From assembly GCA_030748485.1 (NCBI GenBank), contig JASMLW010000550.1:1-40134 (forward strand): DNA of 40,134 nucleotides. Direction: 5' to 3'. Positions 35,955 through 40,134 of the stretch are shown one piece after another. Source of the stretch: Pirellulaceae bacterium (GTDB taxonomy: Bacteria; Planctomycetota; Planctomycetia; Pirellulales; Pirellulaceae). The notes below the pieces were generated by a model, which searched no databases, was not told the origin of the DNA, and saw only the letters and a list, made by a program, of their open reading frames with translations. Numbering within the stretch: the first letter of the stretch is position 1; each line of letters starts with the position of its first letter. A program made the position numbers and the translations under genes.

Positions 35955-38900
35955 CTCGGCCGGCTTTTGTTGAGTTGGCCGCTTGGAGCCCCGCGCCATG
36001 CCGCGCCGCGCCGCGTTGAACTGCTCGAGATACTCGGCGGGAATGCCGCGCACGCCACCGTCTTGTCGCAGGCCGCGAGACTGATCGTTCCGCGTGGCTT
36101 GCCGTCTCGTCTGAGAAACTCCCGGCCGCAAGCCCAGGCTGCGGAGGTTTTCATCGAGTTGACGCTTACCCACATCGGATTCGCGGGCGGACGACTTCAA
36201 CTTCTCCCAGCGGTTGACAAATTGCTGAGCCTCCTCAGGGGTCCAGCCCAACTTGTCGAGCAACTCTTGATCGGCCGGATTGTGCTTCAGGTAATCGAGC
36301 GCCAGGTCGGTCGCTTTCCGCGCGTACTCGAGATTGGCGGGGTCGCCGTCGGCCACATCGCGGATCGGTTGAGACGGGCTGCCTCCCTCACCGTCGGGTT
36401 CCAGTCCGCCGCCTCCGGACGGTCGTCCGCCGCCGCCGGTCTGTTTCTGGCCCGTCTTGTTCGACTTCGAGTTCTGTTCTCGCGGAGACTGCTGATCTGC
36501 TCGAGGCGGGCCGCCACCTTGCTGCTCGCTCCCCACCTGAGAACGGCTGCCGGGTCCTTTTTCGTCGCCTTGGACGCCGGTCGCATCTTGGGATCGCTGT
36601 TTGTCGCCGCCGGAATCGGACGTCTCGCCGCTCCCCGATTCGTTGGCCGCACCAGCTCCCTCGTCGGCCGACGACTGTTGTCCCGCCTTGTCGTTGCCGG
36701 GCTGCGGGCCACCCTGGCCGCCGCCTTTTTGCCCGCTGCCGCTGCGATCACCACCGCTATCTCCCTGAGCCTGCGATTGCTTCTTGCTCATCGAAGGCGA
36801 CTGCGGGTCGTTGTTGGGTTGCGCGCCGGCGTTGTCAGCTTGGCGTTGCTTTTTCGATTGCTTGTTGTCTTCGATCGCTTGCGCCGACCCATCCTTGTTC
36901 TGCTCACTGCGACCGCTTCCCGTCTGGCCGTTGTCGCCGCGGCCGGCTCCCTGCTGTCTGTCGGGACTTTTCTCGCCGGGAGCGCGCTGCTCAGCTTGTT
37001 GAGCTCCGCCTTGAGGGTTGCCGCCTTCGTTGCCATCGCCCTGTTGCTGATCGCCGGCTGCCTGCTTGTTGTCGAGCAAGCGGGGTTTCCGCCCGCCGGC
37101 GCCGGGCTCCTTGGCGTCGCCGCCGCCGTCTCCGTCCATGGGAGCGTTCTGGGAGTCCGCCTGGCCCGCTTGTTGGGAGGAACCGCCTTGCGGTTTGCGC
37201 CCCGCCTCGGTCGCGCCCGGCTGGCCGCCTGGATCCTGACGAGCACCTTCGGCTCCCTGCGGCCGCTGACTATCAGCCGACTGTCCCTGCCCGCTGCCGC
37301 CACCGCCTTGCGGTTGTTTCTTTGCGTGGTCCTGAATCTGCTCGATCGCCTCGCCCGGATGCAGCGGTTCGTCTCGCTGAGCTTCACCTGTTTGGCCGTC
37401 CGAGGTGGATTCTCCGCCGCCACCTTGACCCGGTGAGCCATCCTGTGGGGCGGCTTGACCCGGTGCGGACGGATCGCCGCTGCCCGGCTTGTTCACCTGG
37501 GGCCCGCCGGCGGTGTCTGACGGCTTCGTGTTTTGGCCGGCGCCTCCTTGCGACGTGGATTGAGCATCCGACCCGGCGGACGGCGATTGCGACTGAGCCG
37601 ATCCGCCGCTCATCGGCGCGCCCTTGCCCGATTCGCCGCCGTTCTCGCCCGGCATCGGCGATCCGCCGGAGCCGCCCGAGCCGCCGTCCATCGGTTTCTT
37701 CTCGCCTTGATCGCCGGCGCCCTGTGAGTTCTCGTCTTTGCCCTGCTCTGGATCTTTGTTGTCGGAGTCTTCGTTGCCGGAGTCTTCGTTGCCGGCGCCA
37801 GGATCCGTCGTCTTCATATCACCCGCGTCACCCGAATCGCCCTTGTCCGGGTTCTCGGGTTTGTTTTGCGAGTTCGAGTTCGTGTCGGGAGTCATCGGGC
37901 GATCGTTGGGCGGCTGTCCCTGCGGTCCGTCTTTGCCGCCGCCATCCATCGGGTCGTCCGCGCCCCCAGACGCGTCGGGATCCTGCGGCTGCTGGCCGGC
38001 GTCGCCCTCACCGCCCTGGCGATTGTCGGCGCCCTGGCCCGGTTCGGATTCGGCCGGCCGGATGGGATCGGTCACGACAATGTAGTAGTCCTCGGTCGCC
38101 TCTTCGTTGGCTTCCGGCGAACCCGTGGGCGCGACGCGATTGTCGCGAGCCGTCGCGCGATAGAGAACTTGATCTCCCGACTTGAGACCGAGCTTGCGGG
38201 GTTGGAATGTGAACTGCTCGCTGACCTGCCCGCGGACGGCGTCGTGTTTGCGGATACTGCGCATGACCTGAGCACCGCCCGCCGCAGCGTAAAACTCAAC
38301 TTCGGCGAGCCCGAAATCTGGATCGAGCGCGCGAACGATGATATCCAGCTTGCCGTCCTCGCGAACTTCGACCTTGCGGCGTTCGGGTTGGGTGATCTGC
38401 ACGACGGGCGGCATGTCCGCGATGACCTCGACGCCGTGGGCGATTGGGTCTCGATTGGCGTCGCCGTTTTCGTCGAGAAAGCGGATCCGGTATTGCGTGA
38501 AGTGCGGCGCTGTTCCCCGCGCCGATTCCATCGTCATCGTCGCCCAGGCTTCCACATCTTTGTACTCCATCGTCACGATCGCCGGATCGCGACCACCTTC
38601 GCCGCCGGACAACTCGAGAGATGCGGATTTGATCGGCCGATTGGCTCGAGCCCGCACGGTTACACGAGTTCCCTCGAGCGCGCGAATGTCCGGCTGTTGC
38701 TGCTTGTGAGGCGGGAGCTTGGTATACGCCGGATAAGCGAACTCAACCGAGTCGACGACAATCGTGGGGGCGGCGACGACGTCCAACGCATACAGTCGAG
38801 ACTTCGCGTCGCCCGCCTCGATCCGGTAAGTGACCGATTGCTGAGCGCCGTTGGGATGGGGCGGAAACCGCCCTTCGTAAAACAGACCGCTCGCGGAAAG

Positions 38901-39665
38901 CTCCAACGGCACGCGGGCGTCGACGGTTTGCCGGTCGGCAGTCGAGTAGAACAGCGACACGTTGTCAGTCTCGCGCAGTCCGAAGACCGAGACGCGAACA
39001 TCGACGTGATCGCCGAACTGAACCGTCGCGTCGCCGGGCTCGACCGAGGAGATGCGCACGCGGGAAGGCGCTGTCGCGCTGGTCCAGGGAGCCAGGACGC
39101 GGCCAATCGACTGCATCGTGCTCTTGGGAGAAAAAATGATATACCCGGCCGCGACAACCAGCACGCCAATCAACAAGTAACCACCGCGAATCAACTGCCC
39201 GCGATCGACCGTGGCGTCGACGTCGACTGTGTGAAGATCGCGCACTGCTCGCTGTCGAATCGCCCCAAACACGGCCTCGTGCAAACCGCCTCGATTGTCG
39301 TCCAGCATGACAAAGTTGATCAGACTGTTCTTCAGGCCGCTCGAACCCTGCTCGATCGTCTGCGCGGCGAAGAGCGGATTCACCCGCAACAGAATGGCGG
39401 GAGCCACGTAACGCAGCGTGTACAACGCCGCGAATGAGAGCAGCGCGCCGAGCGCGACCCACCGGCCCAGCGCGCTCAATGGAAGCAGCCAGTGGTCGGC
39501 GATCGCCACCGCCAAGAGATAGGAGAGAGACAGCGCGATCAGCAACAGAACTCGCGCGAAGATCTCAACCAATTTGACCTGGCGGCGAGTGGTTTGCAGC
39601 TGCTGCCGGATAAACTGCTGATTGACATCGGCGGGAGGGGCGGTTGGATTGGTGACGGTCGCCAT
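35952..39665 (-). CDS. DUF4175-type membrane protein with a 560-residue disordered region
   Basis: This 1237-residue protein has membrane helices at about 38-58, 68-92 and 160-178, in the order seen in DUF4175 proteins. Residues 190-530 form an extracytoplasmic beta-rich region (PTIVVDSVEFAYPAYTKLPP, PPVVQITQPERRKVEVRED, DPDFGLAEVEFYA). Residues about 535-1093 are almost wholly Gly, Gln, Asp, Ser, Pro and Asn, certainly disordered. A folded-looking tail follows (ATDLALDYLKHNPADQELLDKLGWTPEEAQQFVNRWEKL). In planctomycetes such proteins usually occur near MoxR/BatA-type genes, which are not seen here. It is probably an envelope protein. A 15-bp in-frame duplication lies in the disordered part. 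The start ATG 39665 lies at the head of the conserved N-terminal region. Function unknown. Confidence 0.88.
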   Translation of the reverse strand: MATVTNPTAPPADVNQQFIRQQLQTTRRQVKLVEIFARVLLLIALSLSYLLAVAIADHWLLPLSALGRWVALGALLSFAALYTLRYVAPAILLRVNPLFAAQTIEQGSSGLKNSLINFVMLDDNRGGLHEAVFGAIRQRAVRDLHTVDVDATVDRGQLIRGGYLLIGVLVVAAGYIIFSPKSTMQSIGRVLAPWTSATAPSRVRISSVEPGDATVQFGDHVDVRVSVFGLRETDNVSLFYSTADRQTVDARVPLELSASGLFYEGRFPPHPNGAQQSVTYRIEAGDAKSRLYALDVVAAPTIVVDSVEFAYPAYTKLPPHKQQQPDIRALEGTRVTVRARANRPIKSASLELSGGEGGRDPAIVTMEYKDVEAWATMTMESARGTAPHFTQYRIRFLDENGDANRDPIAHGVEVIADMPPVVQITQPERRKVEVREDGKLDIIVRALDPDFGLAEVEFYAAAGGAQVMRSIRKHDAVRGQVSEQFTFQPRKLGLKSGDQVLYRATARDNRVAPTGSPEANEEATEDYYIVVTDPIRPAESEPGQGADNRQGGEGDAGQQPQDPDASGGADDPMDGGGKDGPQGQPPNDRPMTPDTNSNSQNKPENPDKGDSGDAGDMKTTDPGAGNEDSGNEDSDNKDPEQGKDENSQGAGDQGEKKPMDGGSGGSGGSPMPGENGGESGKGAPMSGGSAQSQSPSAGSDAQSTSQGGAGQNTKPSDTAGGPQVNKPGSGDPSAPGQAAPQDGSPGQGGGGESTSDGQTGEAQRDEPLHPGEAIEQIQDHAKKQPQGGGGSGQGQSADSQRPQGAEGARQDPGGQPGATEAGRKPQGGSSQQAGQADSQNAPMDGDGGGDAKEPGAGGRKPRLLDNKQAAGDQQQGDGNEGGNPQGGAQQAEQRAPGEKSPDRQQGAGRGDNGQTGSGRSEQNKDGSAQAIEDNKQSKKQRQADNAGAQPNNDPQSPSMSKKQSQAQGDSGGDRSGSGQKGGGQGGPQPGNDKAGQQSSADEGAGAANESGSGETSDSGGDKQRSQDATGVQGDEKGPGSRSQVGSEQQGGGPPRADQQSPREQNSKSNKTGQKQTGGGGRPSGGGGLEPDGEGGSPSQPIRDVADGDPANLEYARKATDLALDYLKHNPADQELLDKLGWTPEEAQQFVNRWEKLKSSARESDVGKRQLDENLRSLGLRPGVSQTRRQATRNDQSRGLRQDGGVRGIPAEYLEQFNAARRGMARGSKRPTQQKPAE
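37758..37795. repeat. 15-bp in-frame tandem duplication inside the DUF4175 gene
   Basis: GTTGTCGGAGTCTTC (37758-37772) is followed by GTTGCCGGAGTCTTC (37773-37787) and part of a third copy. It encodes repeated five-residue units (EDSGN, EDSDN) in the disordered region. The period is a multiple of three, unlike the intergenic duplications. Confidence 0.8.
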
Positions 39666-39961
39666 GATTCACCGTGGTTTCGAGCGCCTAAGGCAGTGCT
39701 TCGAATTGGCTTACGACGCGTTGCCCCCGTTCCCACGGCGCGCCGATCGGGCTGAGAATTGCTTGCTCTAGTATAGACGACCGCCAAGGGGTTTCCGATC
39801 CCGAACCGAGTGGATTCGCTCCCCACGCCCGCCCGCTTTTCCGGCAAAACCCGTCCGCCTCTTGAGTTTCCGATGCCGCCGGGAAACACTGCTAGGTCCA
39901 TCCGCCCGCACCCAGCAGACGACACTCGGTCCCTTAAGCCACAACATCCCCCAGGCAAAAC
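39666..39961. other. Divergent intergenic region before the UxaA-type gene
   Basis: The 296-base gap holds the promoters of the DUF4175 gene and the UxaA-type gene. I see no gene, strong repeat or recognisable promoter in it. Confidence 0.45.
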
Positions 39962-40134
39962 ATGCCCGCGAATCCAGTGGACGCCATTTTCTTGCACCCC
40001 GACGACAACATCTGTGTCGCCGCTCGCCCGTTGCAATCGGGTGACCGCATCGACTGCGGTGGTGCGACCATTGAGGTGGCCGAGCCGATCAAGATGGGCC
40101 ACAAGATCGCCACCGTTCCAATTGGCGCGGATGA
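39962..40134 (+). CDS. UxaA-type SAF-domain protein, first 57 codons (altronate/galactarate dehydratase family), cut by window end
   Basis: The visible 57 residues begin MPANPVDAIFLHPDDNICVA and continue to IKMGHKIATVPIGADE. The pattern hydrophobic-HPxDN, then GHKIA, is that of the N-terminal SAF domain of altronate dehydratase (UxaA) and its D-galactarate dehydratase relatives, which remove water from sugar acids. The start ATG 39962 has AGG about seven bases upstream. The catalytic domain lies outside the window, so the full enzyme cannot be confirmed; stand-alone SAF-domain proteins of this family also exist as separate subunits. Confidence 0.82.
   Translation, partial: MPANPVDAIFLHPDDNICVAARPLQSGDRIDCGGATIEVAEPIKMGHKIATVPIGAD

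Overview
The window looks like a chromosomal segment of a planctomycete, probably of the Pirellulales type. The evidence is the gene content: a secreted cytochrome-domain protein (PSCyt1/DUF1549-LamG-DUF1553) followed by a Tat-exported DUF1501 protein, two secreted PQQ-like beta-propeller proteins, an FHA-GAF-sigma54 activator, a very long Gly/Gln/Asp-rich DUF4175 protein and a GldA/GldFG/DUF4340 ABC system. The DNA is GC-rich, so long antisense open frames are common; I treat those as shadows. I saw no rRNA, tRNA, CRISPR array, insertion sequence or phage gene.

Layout. Positions 1-2008 (minus) hold the N-terminal 669 residues of SecA, cut by the window edge. Then come a PhnP-like metallo-beta-lactamase-fold hydrolase (2377-3183, plus) with a strong hairpin after its stop, a Prc/Tsp-type periplasmic protease (3398-5464, plus), a YheT-type alpha/beta hydrolase (5493-6500, minus) and an FHA-GAF-AAA+-Fis sigma54 activator (6531-8420, minus). 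The middle block (8709-19436) is built around imino-acid and lactam metabolism. On the plus strand a beta-propeller protein precedes a single-chain HyuA-HyuB (5-oxoprolinase-type) enzyme. Facing it on the minus strand is a run of 4-TM membrane protein (frameshifted), cupin, HEAT-like secreted protein, second beta-propeller protein, 4-hydroxyproline-2-epimerase-like enzyme and DadA-like FAD oxidoreductase. The two runs meet at a CTAG that supplies both stop codons.

Positions 19633-24128 (plus) hold the PSCyt1/DUF1553 and DUF1501 pair. A TetA-like MFS transporter (minus) follows, then a tightly overlapping plus-strand trio: a PaaK-like adenylating ligase whose usual catalytic lysine is asparagine, a class V aminotransferase-fold protein without the desulfurase cysteine, and a DUF971 protein. 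Positions 28545-33794 (minus) are an ABC operon: GldA-like ATPase, a fused permease/GldG protein, and a DUF4340 protein. NadB (L-aspartate oxidase) and the 1237-residue DUF4175 protein follow on the minus strand, and the window ends in the first 57 codons of a UxaA-type SAF-domain protein (plus).

The most plausible joint function is catabolism of hydroxyproline and pyroglutamate-like compounds: epimerase, then D-amino-acid dehydrogenase, with the oxoprolinase-type enzyme facing them. The most unexpected sequence-level signal is a set of 12-14 bp tandem duplications at six separate intergenic sites, mostly just upstream of start codons. The long tandem duplication I found inside a gene is instead 15 bp and keeps the frame.
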